Assembly: GCA_947167765.1 (NCBI GenBank) | Contig: CAMVJI010000006.1 | Span: forward strand, 1 to 48,053 | DNA length: 48,053 bases | Direction of reading: 5' to 3' | Source: an uncultured Butyrivibrio sp. | GTDB taxonomy: Bacteria > Bacillota > Clostridia > Lachnospirales > Lachnospiraceae | Part shown: one piece after another, positions 40,939 to 48,053 of the stretch | How positions within the stretch are numbered: the first letter of the stretch is position 1 | Layout of the letters: each line of letters starts with the position of its first letter | The notes under the pieces: generated by a model | Database searches by the model: none | What the model was told of the DNA's origin: nothing | Seen by the model: only the letters and a program-made list of their open reading frames with translations | Translations under genes and position numbers: made by a program

Positions 40939-41186
40939 ACCTTATAACAAACCAAGAATACAAGGAATCTGAGTTTTATAAGAAAGAACAGGCTCAGGTA
41001 GTACCTATAAAGGATAAGGTGGCATTGACCATCAGAGAAGCTGCTGAGTATTCCAATATCGGCATCAACAAGCTGGAGAGTCTTCTTAGATCACCGAGGT
41101 GCCCTTTTGTTTTGTATGTAGGAAAGAAGAAACTTGTTAAAAGGAAGGAATTCGAGAAGTTCATAACAGACAACATCGAGATCTAA
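40932..41186 (+). CDS. xis: Tn916-type excisionase (Xis)
   Basis: 84 residues, small and basic. LTIREAAEYSNIGINKLESL is the winged-helix DNA-recognition part, followed by CPFVLYVGKKKLVKRKEFEK, as in Tn916 Xis. It should bend DNA at the element ends and direct the integrase towards excision. The gene overlaps the upstream regulator and stands 133 bases before int, which has its own promoter. Confidence 0.85.
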   Translation: MLNLITNQEYKESEFYKKEQAQVVPIKDKVALTIREAAEYSNIGINKLESLLRSPRCPFVLYVGKKKLVKRKEFEKFITDNIEI

Positions 41187-41219
41187 TGGCAGTAATCATC
41201 GGTGTTTAGCAGGGTTTCG

Positions 41220-41228
41220 CGAGTGCCA
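41220..41228 (-). promoter_or_regulatory. Inverted copy of the arm-type site upstream of int
   Basis: CGAGTGCCA is the exact reverse complement of TGGCACTCG, the repeat at both ICE ends. It stands 16 bases before the -35 box of the int promoter, a place where bound integrase or excisionase could control int. Confidence 0.6.
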
Positions 41229-41244
41229 CAAAAATGAAATAACA

Positions 41245-41273
41245 TTGTAAAGAAGTCCTGATTAGTGTATAAT
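41245..41273 (+). promoter_or_regulatory. Promoter of the integrase gene
   Basis: TTGTAA (41245-41250), a 17-base spacer and TATAAT (41268-41273). Downstream, GAAG.CC..ATTAG can pair with CTAAT..GG.CTTC followed by TTTTAG, a possible weak attenuator before the AAAGGAG of int. Confidence 0.65.
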
Positions 41274-41319
41274 ATAGCGTGCTAATTTGGGGCTTCTTTT
41301 AGTTTGAAAGGAGTCGTAA

Positions 41320-42450
41320 ATGGGTAAGGATCTCAAAGGAAAGGAGATTGGAGACGGAATTTATCAGCAGCCTAATGGAACATATTGTGCGAGATTTGTT
41401 GATAAGTTCGGTAGAAGAAAATCTAAACGTTCAAAGAAGCTTCAGGAAGTAAGACAGTGGATTGCTGATGCGACATATATTGATGAACACAGTGATTTGG
41501 ACCAGGCGACGGATATGATTGTAGATGCCTGGTTTGATTATTGGATAAGCATCAAGAAGCAGACAGTAAGACCTAATACAGTCAGGAACTATTCAGAACG
41601 ATATGAACGTAATATTAAGGATATTATTGGAAATAAGCTTTTGACCGAGGTTAAACCAATTCATTGTCAGAGGATTTTTTCCAAGATGGCGGAAGAAGGC
41701 TATAAGACGACTACTATTTATCAGACCAGGATTGCACTTTTTAACATGCTTGAGTTTGCCAGAGAAAATGATGTTCTCATTGCAAATCCCTGCAAGAAAT
41801 CAGTAAAAAGTGATATGGGTAAGCCTTCAGACAAGAAAGAAGCCCTTACTATTGATGTTCAGAAGAAGTTTTTAGAAGCTGTAGTTGGTTACAGCTATGA
41901 GAATCAATACCGTTTTGTATTACAGACTGGTCTTCGTACCGGAGAGCTAATCGGCTTAAAATGGAGTGACATTGACTTCGAGAATCGTACAATGAAAATC
42001 GAGAGAACGATGGAATTCCGTTATAAGGTGGGTGAGTGGAGAGTTGGTCCTCCTAAGAGTAAGTCAGGATATAGGACAATTCCCCTTACAGATGAAGCAA
42101 TTCGTATCTTGGAGAATCAGAGAGCAAAGAACAAGAAATTAAAACTCGTGCCGATTGAGTGGAATGATACAGTGTTTCTGTGTAGGAATGGTACTCCGGT
42201 CAAGAATAGTACTTATGATACAGGACTTTTTAAGTATTGTGATCGTGTAGGTATTCCTCATTTTTCAATGCATGTACTTAGACATACTTTTGCAACAAGA
42301 TGTATTGAGGGTGGAATGAAGCCGAAGACCTTACAGAAGATTTTAGGTCATTCTAATATCGGTATAACTATGAATCTATATGTTCATATCACAGAAGATG
42401 AGAAACATAGAGAGATAGATCTCGTGGCTGACGCTTTAAAAGTGGTATAA
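41320..42450 (+). CDS. int: Tyrosine integrase
   Basis: 376 residues, Tn916/lambda type. An N-terminal arm-binding domain (GIYQQPNGTYCARFVDKFGR) precedes a SAM-like core-binding domain (about 65-165). The catalytic domain has all expected residues: Arg206 (LRTGELIG), His318 and Arg321 (HVLRH), the LGHSN histidine, and Tyr354 (NLYVH). It should join the ICE to the ychF start. The arm-binding domain fits the TGGCACTCG sites at the ends. Transcription continues towards ychF with no terminator seen. Confidence 0.95.
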   Translation: MGKDLKGKEIGDGIYQQPNGTYCARFVDKFGRRKSKRSKKLQEVRQWIADATYIDEHSDLDQATDMIVDAWFDYWISIKKQTVRPNTVRNYSERYERNIKDIIGNKLLTEVKPIHCQRIFSKMAEEGYKTTTIYQTRIALFNMLEFARENDVLIANPCKKSVKSDMGKPSDKKEALTIDVQKKFLEAVVGYSYENQYRFVLQTGLRTGELIGLKWSDIDFENRTMKIERTMEFRYKVGEWRVGPPKSKSGYRTIPLTDEAIRILENQRAKNKKLKLVPIEWNDTVFLCRNGTPVKNSTYDTGLFKYCDRVGIPHFSMHVLRHTFATRCIEGGMKPKTLQKILGHSNIGITMNLYVHITEDEKHREIDLVADALKVV

Positions 42451-42474
42451 AACTTAATGCGAAAAATGATCTCG

Positions 42475-42495
42475 TGGCACTCGATGTGGCACTCG
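42475..42495. repeat. Right arm-type repeats, two copies of TGGCACTCG
   Basis: Copies at 42475 and 42487, 12 bases apart. Positions 42473-42495 (23 bp) equal 6686-6708 exactly. They lie 73 bases inside the right core, between the int stop and ychF. Confidence 0.75.
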
Positions 42496-42558
42496 GTTAA
42501 ATAGGCATATGGCGGAAAGCCCGTAAAATAAAGGTTTTTAGAAGGAGAATATACAAAT

Positions 42559-42575
42559 ATGAAACTAGGAATCGT
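42559..42575. other. attR core (codons 1-6 of the rebuilt ychF)
   Basis: ATGAAACTAGGAATCGT, ICE-supplied up to the shared GGAATCGT. It encodes the same MKLGIV as the stranded left copy, with a CTA leucine codon instead of TTG. Confidence 0.75.
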
Positions 42576-43656
42576 CGGGCTTCCGAACGTAGGAAAGAGC
42601 ACACTTTTTAATTCACTTACAAACGCAGGGGCACTTGCAGCTAACTACCCCTTTGCAACCATAGACCCAAACGTTGGTGTTGTTGCAGTACCTGATAAGA
42701 GACTTAAGCTCCTTGGAGACCTTTATCACTCCAAGAAGGTCACACCAGCTACCATCGAGTTCGTTGATATTGCAGGACTTGTAAAGGGCGCATCTAAAGG
42801 TGAGGGACTTGGAAACCAGTTCCTTGCAAACATCCGTGAGACAGACGCAATTGTCCATGTTGTAAGATGTTTTGAGGATCCTAACGTTGTACACGTTGAC
42901 GGATCTGTAGATCCTGCAAGGGACATTGAGACAATAAACCTTGAGCTTATATTTGCTGACCTTGAGGTTCTTGAGAGAAGGATTGCCAAGGTTGCCAAGC
43001 TTGCCCGCATGGACAAGAGCGCAGCAAAAGAGCTTGAGATCTTAGAAAAGATCAAGGCTACCCTTGAAGATAACAAGATGGCCAGCGAGCTTGAGCTTGA
43101 TGATGAGGAGGATAAGGCCTTTGTAAACAGCCTTGATCTTCTTACATGGAAGCCTGTTATATATGCAGCTAACGTTAAGGATGACGATCTTGCAGATGAC
43201 GGCGCTTCAAACCAGTACGTATCAGCTGTAAGAGAACTTGCCGCTAAGTCAGGAAGTGAAGTATTTGTTATAAGTGCTCAGATCGAAGCTGAGATCTCTG
43301 AGCTTGACGAGGATGAGAAGGCAGAGTTTCTTGAGAGCCTGGGTCTATCTGAGTCAGGTCTTGATAAGCTCATCGCAGCAAGCTATAGAACTCTTGGACT
43401 TATGAGTTTCTTAACATCAGGTGAGGACGAGACAAGAGCATGGACCATCAAGATCGGCACAAAGGCTCCTCAGGCAGCAGGTAAGATCCACACTGACTTT
43501 GAGAGAGGCTTTATCAAGGCTGAGGTAATTAATTACGAAGACCTCTTAAGAGAGGGCTCCATGTCAGCAGCCAAGGAAAAGGGCCTTGTTCGTATGGAAG
43601 GAAAAGAGTACGTGGTTCAGGACGGGGATGTAATTCTGTTCAGATTCAACGTGTGA
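42559..43656 (+). CDS. ychF: YchF/OLA1-family GTPase (ATPase)
   Basis: 365 residues, full length. P-loop GLPNVGKST near residue 7, FVDIAGLVKGASKGEGLGNQ as G3 region, and a C-terminal TGS-like domain (WTIKIGTKAPQAAGKIHTDF...). It is an Obg-related P-loop NTPase that prefers ATP, binds ribosomes and affects stress responses. The start uses GAAGGAG from the ICE. Its first six codons, upstream region and any promoter therefore belong to the element; the native start remains at 6531. Expression may depend on int read-through. Confidence 0.97.
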   Translation: MKLGIVGLPNVGKSTLFNSLTNAGALAANYPFATIDPNVGVVAVPDKRLKLLGDLYHSKKVTPATIEFVDIAGLVKGASKGEGLGNQFLANIRETDAIVHVVRCFEDPNVVHVDGSVDPARDIETINLELIFADLEVLERRIAKVAKLARMDKSAAKELEILEKIKATLEDNKMASELELDDEEDKAFVNSLDLLTWKPVIYAANVKDDDLADDGASNQYVSAVRELAAKSGSEVFVISAQIEAEISELDEDEKAEFLESLGLSESGLDKLIAASYRTLGLMSFLTSGEDETRAWTIKIGTKAPQAAGKIHTDFERGFIKAEVINYEDLLREGSMSAAKEKGLVRMEGKEYVVQDGDVILFRFNV

Positions 43657-43714
43657 TACTGTAAAGAATTACGAAGCAATTCCGAGTCTGCGATATTAAC
43701 AGTTGGAGGATTTT

Positions 43715-44584
43715 ATGCCAGATATAATGGGGAAGATGGATATAGCCTTTCCGCACTTAGGCCTATATCTTAAGGATGTACCCAAGAGCTTTTCAGTTTT
43801 TGGTTTTTCAGTAGCCATGTACGGCGTCATCATTGGCCTTGGCTTTTTGGTAGCTCTTTTGATCATATCAAGAGTTGCAAAATGGTCAGACCAGAACCCT
43901 GATGATTACTGGGATTTGGCAATTTACATAATCATTTTTTCAATCGTGGGTGCAAGGCTCTACTATGTTATCTTTGCCTGGGATTATTATAAGGATGATC
44001 TTCTATCAATCTTTAACACCCGAAATGGTGGCCTTGCCATCTACGGCGGAGTTATAGCGGGCTTTACCACTTTGTTCATCTACTCAAGAATTAAGAAAAA
44101 GAACTTCTTCCTTCTTGGAGATACCATTATGTTTGGCCTCGTGTTTGGCCAGACCATGGGAAGATGGGGCAATTTCACAAACAGAGAGGCCTTTGGTGAG
44201 TATACGGATAACCTCTTTGCCATGAGACTTCCTGTTGAGATGGTGCGCTCTGGAGAAATCACAGAGCTCATGAAGGCCCATATGTCTGATGCTACTAACT
44301 ATATTCAGGTAAGCCCAACATTTCTTTATGAGAGTATGTGGAACCTGTGCCTGTTTATTTTGATGCTTCTGTATTTTAAACACAGGAAGTTTGTTGGCGA
44401 GAACATTCTTTTGTACCTTGGAGGCTATGGCCTTGGAAGAGCGTGGATCGAGGCATTAAGGACGGATCAGCTCAAAATCCCTGTAGTTGGCCTTCCAGTA
44501 TCGCAGGTTCTTGCTATCTGCCTTGTGATATTTGCAATTGTTACTGACATAATAGTTAGAATTCGGCTTAAGAAAAAAGCGTAA
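43715..44584 (+). CDS. lgt: Prolipoprotein diacylglyceryl transferase
   Basis: 289 residues, polytopic membrane enzyme that adds diacylglycerol to the lipobox cysteine of prolipoproteins. The family signature GRWGNFTNREAFGE is present, with NGGLAIYGGVIAG and YESMWNLCLF. ATG 43715 follows GTTGGAGG. It would process the ICE's own lipoproteins as well as host ones. Its companions aroE-aroK and queH follow closely. Confidence 0.95.
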   Translation: MPDIMGKMDIAFPHLGLYLKDVPKSFSVFGFSVAMYGVIIGLGFLVALLIISRVAKWSDQNPDDYWDLAIYIIIFSIVGARLYYVIFAWDYYKDDLLSIFNTRNGGLAIYGGVIAGFTTLFIYSRIKKKNFFLLGDTIMFGLVFGQTMGRWGNFTNREAFGEYTDNLFAMRLPVEMVRSGEITELMKAHMSDATNYIQVSPTFLYESMWNLCLFILMLLYFKHRKFVGENILLYLGGYGLGRAWIEALRTDQLKIPVVGLPVSQVLAICLVIFAIVTDIIVRIRLKKKA

Positions 44585-44595
44585 GGAGCCAGCCT

Positions 44596-45987
44596 ATGCC
44601 AAATTATACCGACGGCAATACTATCACCTGCGGAATTATCGGAAATCCAGTAAGACATACTATGTCTCCTCTTATACATAACTCATTAGCAGACATGACA
44701 GATACCAATCTTGTGTATGTACCTTTTGAAGTCAAAGAGGGCGGTCTTAAGAATGCTGTAAGGGGAGCTTATGAACTGGGTATCAAGGGAATGAACGTAA
44801 CTGTTCCCTATAAAAGTGATGTCCTTTCTTTTCTTAAATACACAGATCCACTGGCTGAGAGTATTGGTGCGGTAAACACCCTTGTAAGGGATGAGGCCCT
44901 TGGCGGCTATCGCGGTTACAATACAGACATGACCGGTCTTTACCGTGCTATGCAAAAGGAAGGCATAGAGCTTGAGGGAGAGACTGTCGTAATATTAGGA
45001 GCAGGAGGCGTTGCAAGGCCAACTGCTCATTTGTGTATTCAAAAGGGCGCTTCTAAAGTCTACATCCTTAACAGGACCCTTGAGAAGGCTGTAGCCATTG
45101 CTGATGAAGTAGGGGATACACGCGTTATCCCTATGGACATTAAGGACTACAGGCAGGTTTTATTAAGTGAAAAGAGCTTTTTCGCGATCCAATGTACATC
45201 AGTAGGTCTTTTCCCTGATGTAAACAGCGCGGTTATAGAGGATGAAGAGTTCTATCGCCACGTACATGCAGCTCTTGACGTGGTATACAAGCCACTTGAG
45301 ACAAAGTTCCTTAAACTTTCAAAGGCAGCAGGAGCCAAGGTCTTTTCAGGGCTTAAGATGCTCCTTTACCAGGGACTTGATGCCTATGAACTCTGGAATG
45401 CTGATCTTGGCATCAAGATAAGCGATGAGCAGGCTGACAGAGTTTACAGATCCCTTATCATGGAGGTTTCCGGAACAAGGAACATAATCCTTGAGGGATT
45501 TATGGGAAGTGGCAAGACAACAGTAAGTGAGATCCTCTCAGAAAGGCTTGATCTTGACATACTTGATACAGACAGCGCCATTGTTTCAACTGAAGGTCGC
45601 TCCATCAATGAGATCTTTGCTACAGATGGGGAAGAGGCATTTAGGGACATGGAAACAGATCTTCTTAAGACTATTGTCTCTGACCACTGGAGAGACATGG
45701 TGATCTCACTTGGAGGAGGACTTCCGCTACGGGAGGAAAACAGAAAGCTCCTAAAAGAAGCTGGAAAAGTTGTTTTCCTTAAGGCAAGCCCCGAGACAGT
45801 TTATGAGAGGATAAAAGGGGATGACTCAAGGCCTCTTTTGCGCACCGATGATCCTCTTGCAAAGATAAGACAGCTTCAGGAGGAAAGAGCCGGGCGCTAT
45901 GAAGACGCTGCTGATATAGTGGTGGATACTGACGGAAAGGACCCTGAGGCAGTAGCCAGTGAGATCATAAGTATTCTGGGAATATGA
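44596..45987 (+). CDS. aroE-aroK: Bifunctional shikimate dehydrogenase-shikimate kinase
   Basis: 463 residues, two enzymes in one chain. Residues 1-290 are AroE (GNPVRHTMSPLIHNSL for shikimate, NTDMTGLYRAM, NADP loop LGAGGVARPTAHL). Residues about 296-463 are AroK (P-loop GFMGSGKTTVSE, DTD at strand 2, LGGGLPLRE). It runs steps 4 and 5 of chorismate synthesis, which also feeds tryptophan. The fusion is known in related clostridia. The stop overlaps the queH start by four bases. Confidence 0.95.
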   Translation: MPNYTDGNTITCGIIGNPVRHTMSPLIHNSLADMTDTNLVYVPFEVKEGGLKNAVRGAYELGIKGMNVTVPYKSDVLSFLKYTDPLAESIGAVNTLVRDEALGGYRGYNTDMTGLYRAMQKEGIELEGETVVILGAGGVARPTAHLCIQKGASKVYILNRTLEKAVAIADEVGDTRVIPMDIKDYRQVLLSEKSFFAIQCTSVGLFPDVNSAVIEDEEFYRHVHAALDVVYKPLETKFLKLSKAAGAKVFSGLKMLLYQGLDAYELWNADLGIKISDEQADRVYRSLIMEVSGTRNIILEGFMGSGKTTVSEILSERLDLDILDTDSAIVSTEGRSINEIFATDGEEAFRDMETDLLKTIVSDHWRDMVISLGGGLPLREENRKLLKEAGKVVFLKASPETVYERIKGDDSRPLLRTDDPLAKIRQLQEERAGRYEDAADIVVDTDGKDPEAVASEIISILGI

Positions 45988-46673
45988 ATAAGAGGAATTA
46001 CGCAAAAGAACTTGAAAATAAAATAGAAGAGTTTCAAAAAGAGGGCATATATCCAAGGCTTCTTCTCCACGCCTGCTGTGCACCATGTTCTTCCTATTGT
46101 CTTGAATACCTTCGTCAGTACTTCGATGTGACAGTTTTCTTTTACAATCCAAACATCACTTCTGAAGGGGAATATAAAAAGAGAGTAGAGGAAGAAAAAA
46201 GACTCATTGCTGAATATAACAGACAGGTAGAAGAGGGCTCTTTTGACAATATGCACTCAGATAAAGGAGCCAGGAAAATTGAGATCCTTGAGGGAGAATA
46301 TGAGCCTTCAGATTTCTATGAAGCAGTAAAGGGCTACGAAGACTGCAAGGAAGGTGGAGAGCGCTGCAGAAAGTGTTTTGAACTAAGACTATCTGAGAGC
46401 GCAAAAGTGGCAAGAGAAAAAGGGTTTGACTATATGACCACAACTCTTACCATCAGTCCCCTGAAAAACGCCGATGTCCTTAATGAGGTTGGACAGGAGG
46501 CCGCAAGTAAAGAGGGTGTTACTTTTTTGCCATCGGATTTTAAGAAGAAAAACGGCTATAAAAGGTCCATTGAACTGTCCCAGATGTTTGGACTGTACAG
46601 ACAGGACTTTTGCGGATGCAGCTTTTCAAAAGCCCAAAGGGAGCTTGAAAAGCAGAGCAAAGATATAATATAA
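45984..46673 (+). CDS. queH: Epoxyqueuosine reductase QueH
   Basis: 229 residues. The motif LLHACCAPCSSYCLEYL and the later CxxC and C-x-C clusters (GGERCRKCFELR, DFCGCSF) match QueH (DUF208), which makes queuosine in tRNA from epoxyqueuosine in organisms without QueG. Cysteines bind an Fe-S cluster and iron. It is translationally coupled to aroE-aroK (ATGA overlap), a location link rather than a pathway link. Confidence 0.93.
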   Translation: MNKRNYAKELENKIEEFQKEGIYPRLLLHACCAPCSSYCLEYLRQYFDVTVFFYNPNITSEGEYKKRVEEEKRLIAEYNRQVEEGSFDNMHSDKGARKIEILEGEYEPSDFYEAVKGYEDCKEGGERCRKCFELRLSESAKVAREKGFDYMTTTLTISPLKNADVLNEVGQEAASKEGVTFLPSDFKKKNGYKRSIELSQMFGLYRQDFCGCSFSKAQRELEKQSKDII

Positions 46674-46712
46674 TGCAACTTGTTTATTTGAGTGTTTGAG
46701 GGAGAGAAAAAG

Positions 46713-47696
46713 ATGTTTTGTACAAATTGTGGGGCTGAGGTAAGTCCAGATCAGAAATTCTGCAATAAATGCGGTGCACCTGTTATGGCAGGAGCAGTGA
46801 ATGTTTCAGCAAATCCTGACGTGGAAAGCGCTGCAACAGCAAATGGCGCAGCTACTAACAATGAGGGCGCTAATACAAACAACGCAGTTCCGTTTCAGCC
46901 TGTTTATGATGTACCACCAGTTGCTCCTAAAAAGAGCAAGGTTTGGCCTGTAGTTGCCATTGTCCTTGCAGTTCTTTTGGTCATATCAATTGGAGCTGGA
47001 ATGGCTATTGCCAAGGCTTACAAGTATTTTAAGGACGTGATTGAAACCGCTGAAGGGTTCGAAGACTTTGATGACAATGAGGACTATGAAGAACTTGAAG
47101 AACTGGATGAGTTCTTTGACGATTTCGGAGAGGACGAAGACTACGAGTTTGAATTCGATGATGATACAGAGTATGAGGAGTATGAGTATGCGTACGCCAC
47201 ATATTTTGATGACTATGTTTATATTGCTGGTGCAGGTGTAATAGACGATAATACAGTTGTTTATGGAAAAAGCGACAAGACCATTGGCGAGTTCTGCGAT
47301 TACATTGATGAGTCTGTTTTAGAAGATGGCAGAACCATTGACAGAGACCTTTTGTACGAACTTTTGGAAGTTCACCTTGTTGATTCAACTCTAAATGCCG
47401 GTCCGGAGTACTTTGAACAGTCAATGATGTACTGTCTGACCTTTGCTAATGAGTTCAGCGATATGGATATGGACGTTGATTACTGCATGTATTCTACCGA
47501 GGAGCCTACAACCTACTACTACGGCGTAGAGGTTGACGATAAGGAAGATACCTGGACAGTGGACTACTCCCAGAAGTTTGTGTACATGAACGAGGGTGAT
47601 ACAGAGTATACTTCAGCTGGAGATTATGGAATGTTCTCAGACAACACTCTTAGCTTATGGATGTATGTTATAGATGATTTCTTTGGTATTGAGTAA
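46713..47696 (+). CDS. Zinc-ribbon membrane protein of unknown function
   Basis: 327 residues. An N-terminal zinc ribbon (FCTNCGAEV..KFCNKCGAP), a low-complexity Ala/Asn linker, one transmembrane helix (VWPVVAIVLAVLLVISIGAG), then a very acidic outer domain rich in Asp, Glu and Tyr. Proteins of this plan are common in Lachnospiraceae and unnamed. ATG 46713 is chosen because it begins the ribbon and GAGGGAGA lies upstream. Confidence 0.8.
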   Translation: MFCTNCGAEVSPDQKFCNKCGAPVMAGAVNVSANPDVESAATANGAATNNEGANTNNAVPFQPVYDVPPVAPKKSKVWPVVAIVLAVLLVISIGAGMAIAKAYKYFKDVIETAEGFEDFDDNEDYEELEELDEFFDDFGEDEDYEFEFDDDTEYEEYEYAYATYFDDYVYIAGAGVIDDNTVVYGKSDKTIGEFCDYIDESVLEDGRTIDRDLLYELLEVHLVDSTLNAGPEYFEQSMMYCLTFANEFSDMDMDVDYCMYSTEEPTTYYYGVEVDDKEDTWTVDYSQKFVYMNEGDTEYTSAGDYGMFSDNTLSLWMYVIDDFFGIE

Positions 47697-47717
47697 TTAT
47701 AGAAAGAGGTAACGATT

Positions 47718-48053
47718 TTGGAAAAAGTACTTGAGATAATTTCAAAGGAAGTAGGAGATGCCTTCGAGGCAGCAGGATACGAGCGTGAGCTTGGAAGGGT
47801 GACAATATCCAACAGACCCGATCTTTGCGAGTATCAGTGCAACGGAGCAATGTCAGGGGCCAAGAAGTATGGAAAGGCTCCATTTATCATTGCTGATGAT
47901 GTGGCTGCAAGGCTTCAGGATAATGAGATGTTTGAAAAGGTTGAATCTGTTAAACCAGGATTTTTGAACATCACTGTATCCGGAGACTTTGTAAGAGAAT
48001 ACGTTGTAAGAATGCTCCACGAGAAGCACCTCGGTGTTTCAATGCCAGGCCAT
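47718..48053 (+). CDS. argS: Arginyl-tRNA synthetase, N-terminal part
   Basis: 112 codons before the window ends. The start is TTG after AAAGAGGT. The sequence has the N-terminal additional domain of ArgRS: RPDLCEYQCNGAMSGAKKYG followed by FEKVESVKPGFLNITVS. The HIGH and KMSKS catalytic motifs lie beyond the window. It charges tRNA-Arg. Confidence 0.93.
   Translation, partial: MEKVLEIISKEVGDAFEAAGYERELGRVTISNRPDLCEYQCNGAMSGAKKYGKAPFIIADDVAARLQDNEMFEKVESVKPGFLNITVSGDFVREYVVRMLHEKHLGVSMPGH

Larger units (their letters stand above)
6540..42575 (+). mobile_element. 36-kb integrative and conjugative element integrated in ychF
   Basis: The boundaries are drawn at the shared core GGAATCGT (6540-6547 left, 42568-42575 right), which lies within the ychF start codons; the true crossover could be anywhere in that core. 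The element carries an integrase and excisionase at its right end, a relaxase, MobC, coupling protein, VirB4, VirB6-like protein, PrgI, cell-wall hydrolase, a RepA-like initiator and an ArdC-like protein, so it looks self-transmissible. Cargo includes lipoproteins, a methyltransferase and a likely defence island. Arm-type repeats sit inside both ends. Chromosomal housekeeping genes lie on both sides. Confidence 0.85.

Overview
The window looks like a chromosomal stretch of an anaerobic Firmicute of the Lachnospiraceae type (Butyrivibrio or Pseudobutyrivibrio-like). The reasons are the protein style, the tryptophan T-box leader, the fused aroE-aroK gene, QueH, and a conjugation module of the CD1107/DUF4366/Maff2/PrgI kind common in gut and rumen clostridia. 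The genus assignment is inference.

Layout. (1) 1-6.5 kb, chromosome: the 3' end of an Old-Yellow-Enzyme/FAD oxidoreductase, a 96-bp REP-like palindrome, then a Trp-specific T-box leader driving trpD-trpC-trpF-trpB-trpA (trpE/G are not present here) and a terminator. (2) 6.54-42.57 kb: one 36-kb integrative and conjugative element (ICE). (3) 42.56-48.05 kb, chromosome again: ychF, lgt, a fused aroE-aroK, queH, a zinc-ribbon membrane protein and the start of argS.

The ICE appears to sit inside the first codons of ychF. The native ychF start (ATGAAATTGGGAATCGT, 6531-6547) is stranded on the left and runs into a stop after seven codons. The intact ychF on the right begins with ATGAAACTAGGAATCGT, so its first codons and ribosome binding site come from the element. 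Clusters of TGGCACTCG repeats lie just inside both ends (four copies left, two right) and look like integrase arm-type sites.

Inside the ICE, left to right: a cargo zone of lipoprotein/membrane-protein genes with decayed pieces (6.8-12.4 kb); IS21 relics flanking a methyltransferase (12.5-14 kb); a DUF6076 protein and an HTH regulator with a palindromic operator in its own promoter (14.2-16 kb); an 11-bp iteron array and structured leader (16.0-16.25 kb); the replication/conjugation operon (DUF5688, RepA-like initiator, PcfB, VirD4-type coupling protein, Maff2, VirB6-like, PrgI, VirB4, NlpC/P60 hydrolase, DUF4315, DUF4366, ArdC-like antirestriction protein, MobC, relaxase; 16.3-32.1 kb); a truncated serine recombinase; a probable defence island (HEPN protein, AlbA_2/Schlafen-like regulator, and a convergent three-gene ABC-three-component (ABC-3C) operon; 32.7-39.2 kb); and a control/integration module (possible pseudoknotted RNA, Rha-like protein, sigma-4-like HTH protein, excisionase, tyrosine integrase; 39.4-42.5 kb). 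I see no antibiotic-resistance gene.

The most interesting points are the ychF-targeting integration that rebuilds its target with synonymous codons, the clustered defence genes, the candidate pseudoknot RNA ahead of the Rha gene, the 11-bp iterons, and a multi-branched RNA structure between the T-box terminator and trpD. All structures and domain calls were made by eye.
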